Positions 1 to 8,077 of a stretch of 64,000 nt of DNA are shown here, one piece after another. The stretch spans positions 679,333-743,332 of the forward strand of contig NZ_JAROCB010000001.1 of the NCBI RefSeq assembly GCF_030433675.1, read 5' to 3'. The first letter of the stretch is position 1. Each line of letters begins with the position of its first letter. A program made the translations under genes and the position numbers. The DNA comes from Leifsonia virtsii. GTDB taxonomy: Bacteria; Actinomycetota; Actinomycetes; Actinomycetales; Microbacteriaceae. The notes under the pieces are model-generated. The model was not told where the DNA came from, searched no databases, and saw only the letters and a program-made list of their open reading frames with translations.

Positions 1-873
1 GCCAGGGCGCTCACCAGCGGCCGGACGCGGTGCATCGCGGTCGTGGTGTCCGACATCACGAACCCCTTCTACTTCGGCATCATCCGTGGCACGCAGCAGC
101 AGCTGAAGGCCGCGGGCTACACCCAGCTCCTCGTCGACACCGAGGAGTCCGACGAGCTCGAGGACGGGATGCTGCACAAGCTGCGCCGGTCCTTCGACGG
201 CGCGATCCTCGCCGCCTCCCGGCTGACCGACCGCCGGCTGACCGCCGTGGCCGACGAGATCCCGCTCGTCGCGATCAACCGGCAGCCGCGCGGAGTGCCC
301 AACGTCTTCATCGACACGCCCAACGGGATCGAGCAGGCGGTCGGCCACCTGGTCTCGCTCGGGCATCGGCAGATCGTCTATGCGGCAGGTCCCGAGACCT
401 CCTGGTCGAACGAGCGCCGCTGGCGCGCCCTCGTCAGGGCCGCGAACTCCTACGGGGTCGCATCGCTGCGGGTCGGCCCATTCGCGCCCCGCCAGTACGC
501 CGGCGCCGCCGCCGCCGACGCCGTGATCAACACCGGATCGACCGCGTGCATCGCATTCAACGACCTGCTGGCGATCGGGATGCTGGCCCGGTTCCGCGAA
601 CGCGGGGTCGACGTCCCGGGCGATCTCTCCCTCGTCGGCTGCGACGACATCTTCGGCGCCGACTTCTGCAACCCTCCCCTGACGACGCTCACCGCGCCCA
701 TCGAGCACGCCGGCAGGACCGCGGTCGCGATGCTGCTCGCGCGGCTCGACGACGACGCCGCTCCGGTCAGCCGGCAGGCCACGACGTTGCCCACCCACCT
801 CACGGTCCGCGCCTCCACCGGCCCGGCGCCGGTGTCCCGCTCCGAACCCGCTCCCCAGAAAGGACGAGGATGA
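1..873 (+). CDS. LacI-family transcriptional regulator, 5' truncated by window edge
   Basis: The reading frame is open from base 1, so the N-terminal helix-turn-helix and start lie outside the window. What is visible is the periplasmic-binding-protein-like effector domain. It opens with SDITNPFYFGIIRG, the typical first strand of LacI/GalR effector domains, and later shows PLVAINR and LSLVGCDD, the usual sugar-binding and hinge segments. The stop overlaps the start of uxaC (ATGA at 870-873), so the two genes are translationally coupled. By context it probably controls hexuronate use. The ligand cannot be read from the sequence. The Ser/Pro-rich tail after about codon 270 looks dispensable. 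Confidence 0.93.
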   Translation, partial: ARALTSGRTRCIAVVVSDITNPFYFGIIRGTQQQLKAAGYTQLLVDTEESDELEDGMLHKLRRSFDGAILAASRLTDRRLTAVADEIPLVAINRQPRGVPNVFIDTPNGIEQAVGHLVSLGHRQIVYAAGPETSWSNERRWRALVRAANSYGVASLRVGPFAPRQYAGAAAADAVINTGSTACIAFNDLLAIGMLARFRERGVDVPGDLSLVGCDDIFGADFCNPPLTTLTAPIEHAGRTAVAMLLARLDDDAAPVSRQATTLPTHLTVRASTGPAPVSRSEPAPQKGRG

Positions 874-2285
874 CCGCGCTCGCCCCGCATCCCGACCGCC
901 TGTTCCCCGCCGACCCCGCAGAGCGCGACCTCGCCCGCCGCCTGCATGCGGCCGTCGCCGACGCGCCGATCCTGTCGCCGCACGGGCACGTCCCAGCGTC
1001 CATGCTGGCCGACGACCGGCCGTTCCCCGACCCGGCCGCGCTGCTCATCACGCCCGACCACTACGTCACCCGGATGCTGCACGCGGTCGGCGTCCCGCTC
1101 GACGACCTGGGACTCGCGCGCGACGGCGTGCCCTCCCCCGCCTCCGGCCGCTCGATCTGGCGCGCACTGTGCGAGCACTGGGACGCCTTCCTGGGCACCC
1201 CGGTGCGGTTCTGGTTCGAGTCGGAGTTCAGCGATGTCTTCGGTCTCACCGAGCAGCCTTCGGCCGACAACGCGGACGCGCTCTACGACCAGCTGGAGGC
1301 GACCCTCGCCTCCCCGGAGTTCCGGCCGCGGGCCCTGTTCGACCGCTTCCGCATCGCCGTGCTCGCCACGACGGACGACCCGGCCGACGACCTGGAGGCG
1401 CACGCCCGCCTGGCCGCCGATCCGACCTTCACCGGCCGCGTCATCCCGACCTTCCGCGCCGACCGCTACATGCACCCGGACGAGCCCGGCTGGGCCGCCC
1501 GGCTGCGGTCGTTGGCCGAGCGCGCCGACATGGACACCGCCGACTACCCCGGCCTGCTGGCCGCGCTCCGATCGCGCCGCGCCGCCTTCGCCGCCGCCGG
1601 CGGCACCGCCACCGACACCGGTGTGGCCGACGCCGGCAGCGAGCCGCTCGACGAGGCCGAGGCCTCCCGCATCCACCGCGCCGCCCTCTACGGCTCGCTC
1701 ACCGCGGCCGAGGCGGTCGCCTACCGGCGGAACCTGCTCTACCGGCTCGCGGAGATGTCGGCGGACGACGGCCTCGTGATGCAACTGCACCCGGGCGTTC
1801 ACCGCAACCACCACCGGCCCACCTTCGACGCGTTCGGGCCGGACACCGGGCACGACCTCCCCGCAGTCGGGTCGTTCACCGTGCCGCTGACGCCCATCCT
1901 GCGCGACTTCGGGACGAACCCGGCCTTCCGGCTGGTGCTCTTCACCGTCGACGAGACGACCTTCTCGCGCGAGATCGCGCCCCTCGCGGGCTTCTATCCG
2001 TCGGTCTACGCCGGAGCGCCCTGGTGGTTCCTCGACACCCCGGACGCGATCCTCCGCTACCGCCGCGCGATCACCGACAGTGCCGGCTTCACGAAGACCA
2101 GCGGGTTCATCGACGACACCCGGGCCTTCTGCTCCATCCCGGCCCGCCACGACATGTCCCGTCGCGTGGACGCGTCGTTCCTCGCCTCGCTCGTGACCAC
2201 CCACCAGCTCTCCGAGGATGACGCGTTCGGCATCGCGCAGCGGCTCGTGGACGACATCCCGCGGTCCACCTTCCGCCTCGGCTAG
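870..2285 (+). CDS. uxaC: Glucuronate isomerase
   Basis: 471 residues, the normal length for UxaC, a metal-dependent amidohydrolase-fold enzyme that converts D-glucuronate to D-fructuronate and D-galacturonate to D-tagaturonate in the cytoplasm. The N-terminal metal-binding strand is present as ILSPHGHVP (about 31-39). The C-terminal family signature is present as FIDDTRAFCSIPARHDM. The ATG overlaps the LacI stop, and AGGACGAGG lies just upstream as ribosome binding site. The partner uxuA/uxaB-type dehydrogenases are not in the window and probably lie before the LacI gene. The 3' end overlaps the convergent AEC gene by 4 bases. Confidence 0.95.
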   Translation: MTALAPHPDRLFPADPAERDLARRLHAAVADAPILSPHGHVPASMLADDRPFPDPAALLITPDHYVTRMLHAVGVPLDDLGLARDGVPSPASGRSIWRALCEHWDAFLGTPVRFWFESEFSDVFGLTEQPSADNADALYDQLEATLASPEFRPRALFDRFRIAVLATTDDPADDLEAHARLAADPTFTGRVIPTFRADRYMHPDEPGWAARLRSLAERADMDTADYPGLLAALRSRRAAFAAAGGTATDTGVADAGSEPLDEAEASRIHRAALYGSLTAAEAVAYRRNLLYRLAEMSADDGLVMQLHPGVHRNHHRPTFDAFGPDTGHDLPAVGSFTVPLTPILRDFGTNPAFRLVLFTVDETTFSREIAPLAGFYPSVYAGAPWWFLDTPDAILRYRRAITDSAGFTKTSGFIDDTRAFCSIPARHDMSRRVDASFLASLVTTHQLSEDDAFGIAQRLVDDIPRSTFRLG

Positions 2286-3205
2286 GGGGCCAGCAGCGCC
2301 GCGACGACCAGCAGCACCGGGACGGAGAACAGCGTGGTGAGCAGCACCACATCCCGCGCCTGGGCGATCCCGCGCTCGTAGCGGGCCGCGAAGTTGTAGA
2401 CGTTCTGCGCGGTCGGCAGCGCGGCCAGCGCCACGGCGGCGAACAGCGCCTGCCCCTCCAGCCCGAACGCGAACCGGGCGACCAGGAAGGCGACGAGCGG
2501 CATGACCGCCGACTTCAGCACGACGGAGGCGACGATCGGGGCGCGGCCGTTTCCCGCGCGCAGCGGCCGCGAGCCGACCAGCGACATCCCGAACGCCATC
2601 AGCACGAGCGGGACCGCGGCGCCGCCGAGCAGCTCGAACGGCTGGTACACGGCGTCGGGCAGCCGGATCCCGGAGACGTCCACCAGGATGCCGAGCACCG
2701 ACGCGATGATCATCGGGTTGCGGATCGGCTGGGTGAGGATCGACCGCACCGACACCGCCCCACGGCTGGTGACATCCAGCACGGTGAGGGCGACCGGGGC
2801 GAACACGATCAGCTGCAGCAGCAGCACCGGCGCGACGTAGGAGGCGCTGCCGAGCACGTAGACGGCGACCGGCAGGCCGATGTTGTTGGCGTTGACATAT
2901 CCGGCGCCGAGCGCGCCGATCGTGGTCTCGGGTGCGGGTCGCCGGAAGAAGGCGCGGGAGAGCACGAGGAAGAGACCGGCCGAGACGAGCGCGGCCGCCG
3001 CGGCCACGAGCAGCTGCGTCGAGAACACCACCCGCAGGTCCGCCCGCGCGAGCGTCACGAACAGCAGCGCCGGGTTCGTCACGAAGAAGGCGATGCGGTT
3101 GAGCACGTACGGCGCGGTCGGGCCGCCGATGCCGAGCCGGCGCGCGACGTAGCCGACGAGGATGACGAACGCGATGATCCCGAACCCGGTCAGCACCCCG
3201 TCCAT
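2282..3205 (-). CDS. AEC-family (auxin efflux carrier) permease
   Basis: 307 residues, almost wholly hydrophobic, with about 8-10 membrane spans starting at residue 5 (IIAFVILVGYVARRLG). The PNA-type half helix NRIAFFVTNPALLF and the glycine-rich second half match the AEC/malonate-permease family (bile/arsenite/riboflavin transporter-like fold). Such proteins move organic acids. The substrate here is unknown, though the neighbouring uxaC makes a sugar acid or carboxylate conceivable. A TAGGCT box lies 6 bases before the ATG on the minus strand, so the mRNA is probably leaderless. Confidence 0.85.
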   Translation of the reverse strand: MDGVLTGFGIIAFVILVGYVARRLGIGGPTAPYVLNRIAFFVTNPALLFVTLARADLRVVFSTQLLVAAAAALVSAGLFLVLSRAFFRRPAPETTIGALGAGYVNANNIGLPVAVYVLGSASYVAPVLLLQLIVFAPVALTVLDVTSRGAVSVRSILTQPIRNPMIIASVLGILVDVSGIRLPDAVYQPFELLGGAAVPLVLMAFGMSLVGSRPLRAGNGRAPIVASVVLKSAVMPLVAFLVARFAFGLEGQALFAAVALAALPTAQNVYNFAARYERGIAQARDVVLLTTLFSVPVLLVVAALLAP

Positions 3206-3211
3206 CGCTCC

Positions 3212-3217
3212 AGCCTA
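3212..3217 (-). promoter_or_regulatory. -10 box, leaderless start of AEC permease
   Basis: TAGGCT on the minus strand, 6 bases before the ATG at 3205. No Shine-Dalgarno sequence fits between them, so transcription probably starts at the initiation codon. Confidence 0.6.
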
Positions 3218-3329
3218 TGGGACGCCAGGGCCCGCCTCCGACCGCACCGCGACGGATCCGGCGGTACCCCTTGACGCGGGAGAAGGCCCCGCGTCGGGTG
3301 GGGGCGTCCGCGAACAGGAGGAGGACCCC

Positions 3330-4424
3330 GTGACCGACTACCCCACCGACGCGCCCCCCGGTGAGCTCGAACTCGTCCACAGCTTCGATGACGGCCCGAT
3401 GCCGACCGGCGTGAGCGTCTCGCACACCGGACGCATCTTCGTGAACTTCCCGAAGTGGGGAGACGAGGTGCCGGCGACGGTCGTCGAGTTGAAGGGCGGC
3501 CATCCCGTCCCCTACCCCAGTGAGGAGCTCAACCGGCCCCGCTCGGACGACGACCCGGAACGACTGGTCTCGGTGCAGAGCATCGTCGTCGACCCCGCGG
3601 ACCGGCTGTGGATCCTCGACACCGGCAGTCCCCTGATGCAGCCGGTGAAGCCGGGAGGGTCGAAGCTGGTCTGCGTGGACCTGCAGACCGACACCGTGGT
3701 GAAGTCCATCGTCTTCGCCGCCGACGTCGCCCTGCCGACGACCTACGTCAACGACGTGCGGTTCGACCTCCGGCACGGCGTCGCCTACGTCACAGACTCG
3801 TCCGATCAGGGCCCGAACGGCATCATCGTCGTCGACCTGGAGAGCGGCGAGGCGTGGCGCAGGCTCCACGACCACCCCTCCACGAAGGCGCTCACACCAC
3901 CCGAGCTGACGCCGGTGGTGGAGGGCCGCGTCTTCGCGGAGCGGCCGCCGGACAGTCCCGCGAAGCCGGTGACCATGGGTTCCGACGGCATCGCGATCTC
4001 CGCCGACGGCGAGCGTCTCTGGTACTGCCCGCTGCTCTCGCGACGCTGGTACAGCGTCCCGACCGAGGCGCTGCGTGACCGCGACCGCCCCGACGCGGAG
4101 GTGGGCGAGCTGGTGCGCGACGAGGGCGACAAGGGAGGGGCGGCGGACGGCCTGGAGACCGACGACCGGGGTCGCTTCTACGCCACCAACTGGGAGCACG
4201 ACGCCGTGCTGCGGCGCCTTCCCGACGGCACGATGGAGACGCTGGTGCACGACCCGCGCCTGCTCTGGCCCGACACGATGTCGGTGGCGACCGACGGATA
4301 CCTGTACGTCACCGCCAACCAGCTGCAGCGGCAGGCGAAGTACCAGGGCGGCGAAGACCGGCGGCAATATCCGTACTCGCTGTTCCGGGTCAGGATCGAC
4401 GCGGGTCCCGTCCTGCTCCGGTGA
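3330..4424 (+). CDS. Yellow / major royal jelly protein-family beta-propeller
   Basis: 364 residues from the GTG preceded by CAGGAGGAGGA; an upstream ATG in frame lacks a ribosome site and would add residues that look non-coding. The repeats GVSVSHTGRIFVNFPKWGD, SIVVDPADRLWILDTG and YVNDVRFDLRHGVAYVTDS are characteristic of the MRJP/yellow six-bladed propeller family, related to SMP-30/gluconolactonase. Bacterial members are often annotated as gluconolactonase-like, but the function is unproved. There is no signal peptide, so it is probably cytoplasmic. It lies next to hexuronate genes, which fits a sugar-lactone role only as a guess. Confidence 0.85.
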   Translation: MTDYPTDAPPGELELVHSFDDGPMPTGVSVSHTGRIFVNFPKWGDEVPATVVELKGGHPVPYPSEELNRPRSDDDPERLVSVQSIVVDPADRLWILDTGSPLMQPVKPGGSKLVCVDLQTDTVVKSIVFAADVALPTTYVNDVRFDLRHGVAYVTDSSDQGPNGIIVVDLESGEAWRRLHDHPSTKALTPPELTPVVEGRVFAERPPDSPAKPVTMGSDGIAISADGERLWYCPLLSRRWYSVPTEALRDRDRPDAEVGELVRDEGDKGGAADGLETDDRGRFYATNWEHDAVLRRLPDGTMETLVHDPRLLWPDTMSVATDGYLYVTANQLQRQAKYQGGEDRRQYPYSLFRVRIDAGPVLLR

Positions 4425-4480
4425 CCCGGGCGCCGGGGCGCGCTAGTCTCGGTCGCGACGACGCACGAGAGGGGAAGCGG

Positions 4481-4840
4481 ATGCCGGTGACGGGGATCGG
4501 CGGGGTGTTCCTGCGGAGTCGCGACCCGCAGGCGCGCGCGGCCTGGTATGGCGAGCATCTCGGGATCGACGCGGGTCAGACCGCTGTCTGGCGGCAGTCC
4601 GCCGGGGACACGGTGTTCGCGCCCATGCCGCTCGACGACGACTACTTCGCGGCCGACCAGCCGCTGATGCTGAACCTGCGGGTGAGCGGCATCGACGCAC
4701 TGATCGCGTCGCTGGAGTCGGCCGGCATCCCGGTGGAGACGCGGGCGGAATGGGACGGTGAGTACGGCCGGTTCGCGCGCATCCACGACCCGGAGGGGCT
4801 CCCGATCGAGCTGTGGGAACCGCCCGCGGAGGATGTCTGA
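4481..4840 (+). CDS. VOC-family (glyoxalase/bleomycin-resistance fold) protein
   Basis: 119 residues, one VOC unit pair: GIGGVFLRSRDPQARAAWY at the N-terminus and IHDPEGLPIELWEP at the C-terminus, the second ending in the metal-binding Glu of the fold. The ATG at 4481 is chosen because GAGAGGGGAAG precedes it. A TAGTCT box about 30 bases upstream could be the promoter. The small VOC family includes lyases, dioxygenases and binding proteins, so the reaction cannot be named. Confidence 0.85.
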   Translation: MPVTGIGGVFLRSRDPQARAAWYGEHLGIDAGQTAVWRQSAGDTVFAPMPLDDDYFAADQPLMLNLRVSGIDALIASLESAGIPVETRAEWDGEYGRFARIHDPEGLPIELWEPPAEDV

Positions 4841-4856
4841 CGGCGCGACGTCGCGG

Positions 4857-5456
4857 TCAGAAGCCGTACGCGAGGTAGGCGCCGTCGTGGGTCGGCTTTG
4901 CGAGCCGGAAGCGCAGCTCCAGGCCCAACCGCTGCAGCAGCTCGACCTGCTGGCCGACCTGCTCGTTCGTGACGAACAGGACGCCGCCCAGCCGGTGGTA
5001 GGGCGCGAGCCAGTCGCGCAGGGCGGCGAGGAGCCGCTCGTCCAGCCGGCTCGGCAGCCGCGAGGTGCGCACCCAGAAGCTGACGAACGCGCCGTACTCC
5101 TCCCAGCGGGCGTCGCCGACGGGCGTGATCGTCGCCTCGCGGTAGTGCCGGGCGTCCGGCGGCATGATGTAGACGCATCCCAGGCACTCGGACCCGTCCG
5201 GCGTGACCATCGTGTAGGTGAAGGCGTGGTGGGCCGCGTGCCGTTCCTCGAGCATGGTGACGTCCGCGAGGTCCGCCTCCAGCGTGAAGTCGTCGGCGGG
5301 CCAGCCGGTCTGCTCCCACGGCCGCAGGTACTCCCTGCTCTCCATGACCGCGTCGTAATCGCCTTCCACGTCGGAGGCCAGGATCGGGCGAAGGACGAAC
5401 TCGCCGGTCTCCAGCCGGTCGGGAATGTCTGACGACCCCAGGTGGGTGAACAGCAT
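4857..5456 (-). CDS. GNAT-family N-acetyltransferase
   Basis: 199 residues. The N-terminal [22 protein letters not shown] is the usual GNAT opening strand-helix, and [20 protein letters not shown] is the central beta4 region. The acetyl-CoA pyrophosphate loop (Q/R-x-x-G-x-G/A) is poorly conserved, and the second half ([13 protein letters not shown]) is closer to the RimJ/RimL-like N-acetyltransferase branch. The acceptor is unknown. GAGAGGGGCGGG lies before the start. It is divergent from the L36 gene; the 224-base gap between them holds a repeat and a Zur-like box. Confidence 0.8.
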   Translation of the reverse strand: MLFTHLGSSDIPDRLETGEFVLRPILASDVEGDYDAVMESREYLRPWEQTGWPADDFTLEADLADVTMLEERHAAHHAFTYTMVTPDGSECLGCVYIMPPDARHYREATITPVGDARWEEYGAFVSFWVRTSRLPSRLDERLLAALRDWLAPYHRLGGVLFVTNEQVGQQVELLQRLGLELRFRLAKPTHDGAYLAYGF

Positions 5457-5534
5457 CGACTTTCCCGCCCCTCTCGCGTTCGGCGTGTCAGAGAAACGGT
5501 ACCCGCTCGGCGCGACAGCGCGCAGACTTCGGGC

Positions 5535-5615
5535 TCCGTCGGAGATCCGATCGATCCGCTTCCGGATCTCCGACGGAAGTCGGCCGAGCAGGAGATTCGA
5601 ACGTTCGATCGCTCA
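5535..5615 (+). repeat. Interspersed repeat copy A with perfect hairpin
   Basis: A perfect 15-base inverted repeat (5535-5549 pairs with 5563-5577, 13-base loop) runs into a 50-base unit, 5566-5615. That unit matches 47451-47500 at about 40 of 50 positions, by my own alignment. Invariant blocks include ATCTCCGACG, AGCAGGAGA and TCGAACGT. Both copies sit between genes and both have an inverted partner of ATCTCCG just upstream. Confidence 0.7.
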
Positions 5616-5645
5616 CCGAGCCGAATAAAACGGACCCCTCCGCTG

Positions 5646-5668
5646 TTGTTGAGAATGGATTTCAACAA
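5646..5668 (+). promoter_or_regulatory. Candidate Zur operator before L36
   Basis: Interrupted palindrome with TTGTTGA at 5646-5652 and its complement TCAACAA at 5662-5668. Its core TGAGAATGGATTTCA (5650-5664) matches 12 of 15 positions of the actinobacterial Zur consensus TGAAAATGATTTTCA as I recall it. It ends at the ribosome site of the L36 gene, so bound repressor would block transcription. AT-rich sequence just upstream (CCGAATAAAAC) may hold the -10 box. Confidence 0.65.
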
Positions 5669-5680
5669 GGGAGGTTCGCC

Positions 5681-5803
5681 ATGAAGGTACGCAACTCGCT
5701 GAGCTCGCTCAAGGCCATGCCGGGCGCCCAGGTGGTCCGCCGCCGGGGTCGCACGTTCATCATCAACAAGAAGAACCCGCGGATGAAGGCCCGCCAGGGC
5801 TGA
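5681..5803 (+). CDS. rpmJ: 50S ribosomal protein L36, cysteine-free (C-minus) paralogue
   Basis: 40 residues: [17 protein letters not shown] followed by a Lys/Arg-rich half ending NPRMKARQG. This is the L36 paralogue that lacks the zinc-binding cysteines of the normal protein; no Cys is present at all. AAGGGAGG lies at ideal distance from the ATG. Such paralogues replace zinc-binding ribosomal proteins in zinc shortage and are repressed by Zur in Streptomyces and mycobacteria. The operator-like palindrome directly upstream supports the same control here. A strong hairpin follows 15 bases after the stop. Confidence 0.93.
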   Translation: MKVRNSLSSLKAMPGAQVVRRRGRTFIINKKNPRMKARQG

Positions 5804-5817
5804 GCAGCAGGCAGAAG

Positions 5818-5850
5818 GAAGGGGGCAGGGTCATCGACCCTGCCCCCTTC
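5818..5850 (+). terminator. Terminator hairpin after L36
   Basis: GAAGGGGGCAGGGTC at 5818-5832 pairs perfectly with 5836-5850 around a 3-base loop. There is no U-tract, as is common in actinobacteria. The phosphatase promoter begins 32 bases further on. Confidence 0.8.
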
Positions 5851-5881
5851 GTCGTCTGGAGCCCCCGTCGAGTCCGTCGCC

Positions 5882-5887
5882 TAGACT
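5882..5887 (+). promoter_or_regulatory. -10 box, leaderless start of phosphatase gene
   Basis: TAGACT, 6 bases before the ATG at 5894, with no Shine-Dalgarno sequence. Confidence 0.6.
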
Positions 5888-5893
5888 CGCCGG

Positions 5894-6616
5894 ATGCGCG
5901 ACCTCGCCTGGGACGGCTACCCCAACGTCCGGGACCTCGGCGGTCTCCCGACGCCGTTGGCGCCGAGCGGCACGACCACGTTCGGCAGGATCGCGCGCGG
6001 CCCGCGCCGTGAGCTGCTGACCGAGGCCGGGTGGCGCGAGGCCCGGCGCTGGGGCCTTCGCTCGATCGTCGATCTGCGCTGCCCGCACGAGATCGGCCCA
6101 CGCGAGGGCGACCCCGCCGTGGGCCTCGAGGCATCGGCGACGATCTCCGTCGTGAACGCCCCGACCGAGGATCAGGACGACCCGGAGTTCCGCGCGGTCT
6201 GCTACCCGATCCTGGACTCGCCGGAGTACTGGCGGCACAACTGGCGCATCCTGCCGGAGCTCGTGCTTGCGACGCTGAACGCGATCGCGGAGGCGCCCAC
6301 CGGCGTGCTCATCCACTGCAGCGCGGGTCGCGACCGGACCGGCATGATCAGCGCACTGCTGCTCAGCAACGCCGGTGTCGCCCCGGAGGATGTCGCCGCC
6401 GACTACGCGGTGTCGGTGCGCGCGATGGGCGGCGCGCCGGTGCACGCCGCGTCGAACGACCGGCAGGCCGGCTGGGGTCCGGAGCAGCTCGCGAGCTGGA
6501 TCGCCGAGACCGCCCCGATCGTCGAGGACGTCGCGTCCGACCCGGACGCCGCCTTCGCGGCGATCGGCGCGAGCCCCGAGCTGCGCGGGCGTCTGCGCGC
6601 GTTCCTGACGACCTGA
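5894..6616 (+). CDS. Tyrosine/dual-specificity protein phosphatase family
   Basis: 240 residues. The phosphatase P-loop HCSAGRDRTGM (Cys-x5-Arg) is intact near residue 142, and the N-terminal NVRDLGGLPT signature marks the IphP/LipA-type tyrosine phosphatase family found widely in actinobacteria. Members remove phosphate from tyrosine, serine or phosphoinositides; the substrate here is open. No signal peptide is present. The gene stands alone between terminators and a small downstream gene. Confidence 0.9.
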   Translation: MRDLAWDGYPNVRDLGGLPTPLAPSGTTTFGRIARGPRRELLTEAGWREARRWGLRSIVDLRCPHEIGPREGDPAVGLEASATISVVNAPTEDQDDPEFRAVCYPILDSPEYWRHNWRILPELVLATLNAIAEAPTGVLIHCSAGRDRTGMISALLLSNAGVAPEDVAADYAVSVRAMGGAPVHAASNDRQAGWGPEQLASWIAETAPIVEDVASDPDAAFAAIGASPELRGRLRAFLTT

Positions 6617-6677
6617 GCCCGGCGGCACGGGACGTTCGACTCTCCTCTCCCCCGCCGCGCCGGCGCAGCATGGCGGC

Positions 6678-7136
6678 ATGACCGAGATCTCCGTCGCCGA
6701 GCACACCGAGCAGCCGACCGCCGTGGTGCGCGGGCGCGTCCGGCTCGACGAGCTCTCCGGGTTCTTCGCCCGGGCGTTCGGGGAGGCGGCGGCCGCGTTG
6801 CAGGCGCAGGGTCGTCATCCGGCCGGTCCGCCGTTCGGGAAGTACACCGGCATGCCGACCGACGCCGTCGACGTCGAGGCGGGCTTCCCCGTCTCCGAGC
6901 CCATCGCGCCGGCGGGCGCGGTCGTGCCCGGCGTCCTGCCCGGTGGCAGGGTCGTCGAGGCCACGCACGTCGGGCCGTACGACACCATGCAGGACACGTA
7001 CGCCGAGGTGCGACGCTACTTCGCCGAGCACGGGCTGACTCCGGGCGAGGCGATGTGGGAGGTGTACCTGAGCGACCCGCAGCGCGAGCCCGACCCGTCC
7101 ACGTGGCGCACCGGCATCTGCTGGGCCGTGGCCTGA
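6678..7136 (+). CDS. GyrI-like / transcription-activator effector-binding domain protein
   Basis: 152 residues, one SOUL/GyrI-like small-molecule-binding domain with no DNA-binding part. The family pattern FGKYTGMP...DVEAGFPV and the late VVEATHVGPYDTM and WEVYLSDP are all present, including the Glu used for cation binding. Stand-alone proteins of this type bind hydrophobic or cationic drugs, and some are hydrolases. CAGCAT lies 6 bases before the ATG and may be a weak leaderless promoter. Confidence 0.87.
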   Translation: MTEISVAEHTEQPTAVVRGRVRLDELSGFFARAFGEAAAALQAQGRHPAGPPFGKYTGMPTDAVDVEAGFPVSEPIAPAGAVVPGVLPGGRVVEATHVGPYDTMQDTYAEVRRYFAEHGLTPGEAMWEVYLSDPQREPDPSTWRTGICWAVA

Positions 7137-7194
7137 CCGCGCCGCCTGGCGCCCGGGACGATAAGGGCACTGTCCGCGGCTGTCTGCGCGGCGG

Positions 7195-7200
7195 TAGCCT
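7195..7200 (+). promoter_or_regulatory. -10 box, leaderless start of PEP mutase/ICL-family gene
   Basis: TAGCCT, 6 bases before the GTG at 7207. It decides the start. Confidence 0.6.
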
Positions 7201-7206
7201 CCCCTC

Positions 7207-8010
7207 GTGGACGACGCGACGATGATCTTCCGGGGGCTCCACGACCAGGAGCGCCCCTTCCTGCTGCCCAACGCGTGGGATGTCGGCTCGGCGATCGCCT
7301 TCGCCGCGGCCGGATTCCCCGCGATCGGCACGACCAGTTTCGGGGTGAACGCCTCCGGCGGCCGTCCGGACGCCGGCGGCGCGAGCAAGGAGGCGACGCT
7401 GGCGCTGGTGCGCCGGCTGCGCGTGCTCCCCGTGCCGATCAGCGCCGACATCGAGGACGGCTACAGCGACGACCCGGAGGAGGTCGGCGCTCTCGTGGCC
7501 GGACTCGGCGTCGCCGGTGTCAACCTGGAGGACTCCGCCGCAGGCCACCTGGTGGACCCCTCCATCCCGGCCGCCAAGATCGCGGCCATCAAGCGCGCCG
7601 CACCGGACGTGTTCGTCAACGCGCGCGTCGACTCGTACTGGTACCACGAGGACACGGCGCTCTCCTCCGTCGTCGCGCGGGCGCAGCGCTACCTGGAGGC
7701 CGGCGCGGACGGGGTGTTCTTCCCCGGGGAGATCGAGGCGGCCGCTCTCGAGCAGCTGACCGCGTCGCTTCCGGTCCCGGTCAACGTGCTCGCCTCGCCC
7801 GGTGTCACCCTCGACGACTTCGCGGCGCTCGGCGTGCGGCGCGTGAGCACCGGATCGCTCCCCTACCGGGCCGCGATCGACGCCGCCGTGGCGGTCGCGG
7901 AGGCGGTGCGCGACGGCGGGGACCTGCCGATCGCCACCTCCTACGCCGTGGCCCAGCAGCGGCTGCTCGACTTTGAGGCCCGCGAGCGGGCGGCCACGGC
8001 CGACGCCTGA
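7207..8010 (+). CDS. Isocitrate lyase/PEP mutase-family protein
   Basis: 267 residues, an alpha/beta-barrel enzyme of the ICL/PEPM superfamily. The opening FLLPNAWDVGSAIAFAAAGF, the metal-binding SADIEDGYSD (Asp and Glu ligands) and GVNLEDS are typical. The KKCGH-type catalytic cysteine loop of true isocitrate lyase is absent, which places it with the 2-methylisocitrate-lyase/phosphonopyruvate-like oxaloacetate-decarboxylase group. The exact reaction is not readable. The next gene is only 67 bases away but has its own promoter-like box. Confidence 0.88.
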   Translation: MDDATMIFRGLHDQERPFLLPNAWDVGSAIAFAAAGFPAIGTTSFGVNASGGRPDAGGASKEATLALVRRLRVLPVPISADIEDGYSDDPEEVGALVAGLGVAGVNLEDSAAGHLVDPSIPAAKIAAIKRAAPDVFVNARVDSYWYHEDTALSSVVARAQRYLEAGADGVFFPGEIEAAALEQLTASLPVPVNVLASPGVTLDDFAALGVRRVSTGSLPYRAAIDAAVAVAEAVRDGGDLPIATSYAVAQQRLLDFEARERAATADA

Positions 8011-8064
8011 GCCTGCCCGCTGAGCATCACAGGCGCTGGCTTTCGTGCCCCTGCGCACGCGCCC

Positions 8065-8070
8065 TAGGGT
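8065..8070 (+). promoter_or_regulatory. -10 box, leaderless start of 83-residue protein
   Basis: TAGGGT, 7 bases before the ATG at 8078. It favours this start over an upstream in-frame GTG. Confidence 0.5.
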
Positions 8071-8077
8071 GCCGACC

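Noticed and set aside
450-4367. Very long open frame (over 1300 codons) on the minus strand
   Set aside because: It is antisense to uxaC, the LacI gene and the MRJP-like gene, each with clear family motifs; its translation is Arg/Gly/Val-rich low-complexity sequence, as expected from high-GC shadow frames. The same applies to the long frames opposite 21.8-25.0 kb, 27.3-30.6 kb, 41.4-43.8 kb and 45.2-47.1 kb.
5566-5615. tRNA or tRNA fragment in the interspersed repeat
   Set aside because: TTCGAA and GGAGA blocks recall a T-arm, but no acceptor, D or anticodon arm can be drawn in either copy.
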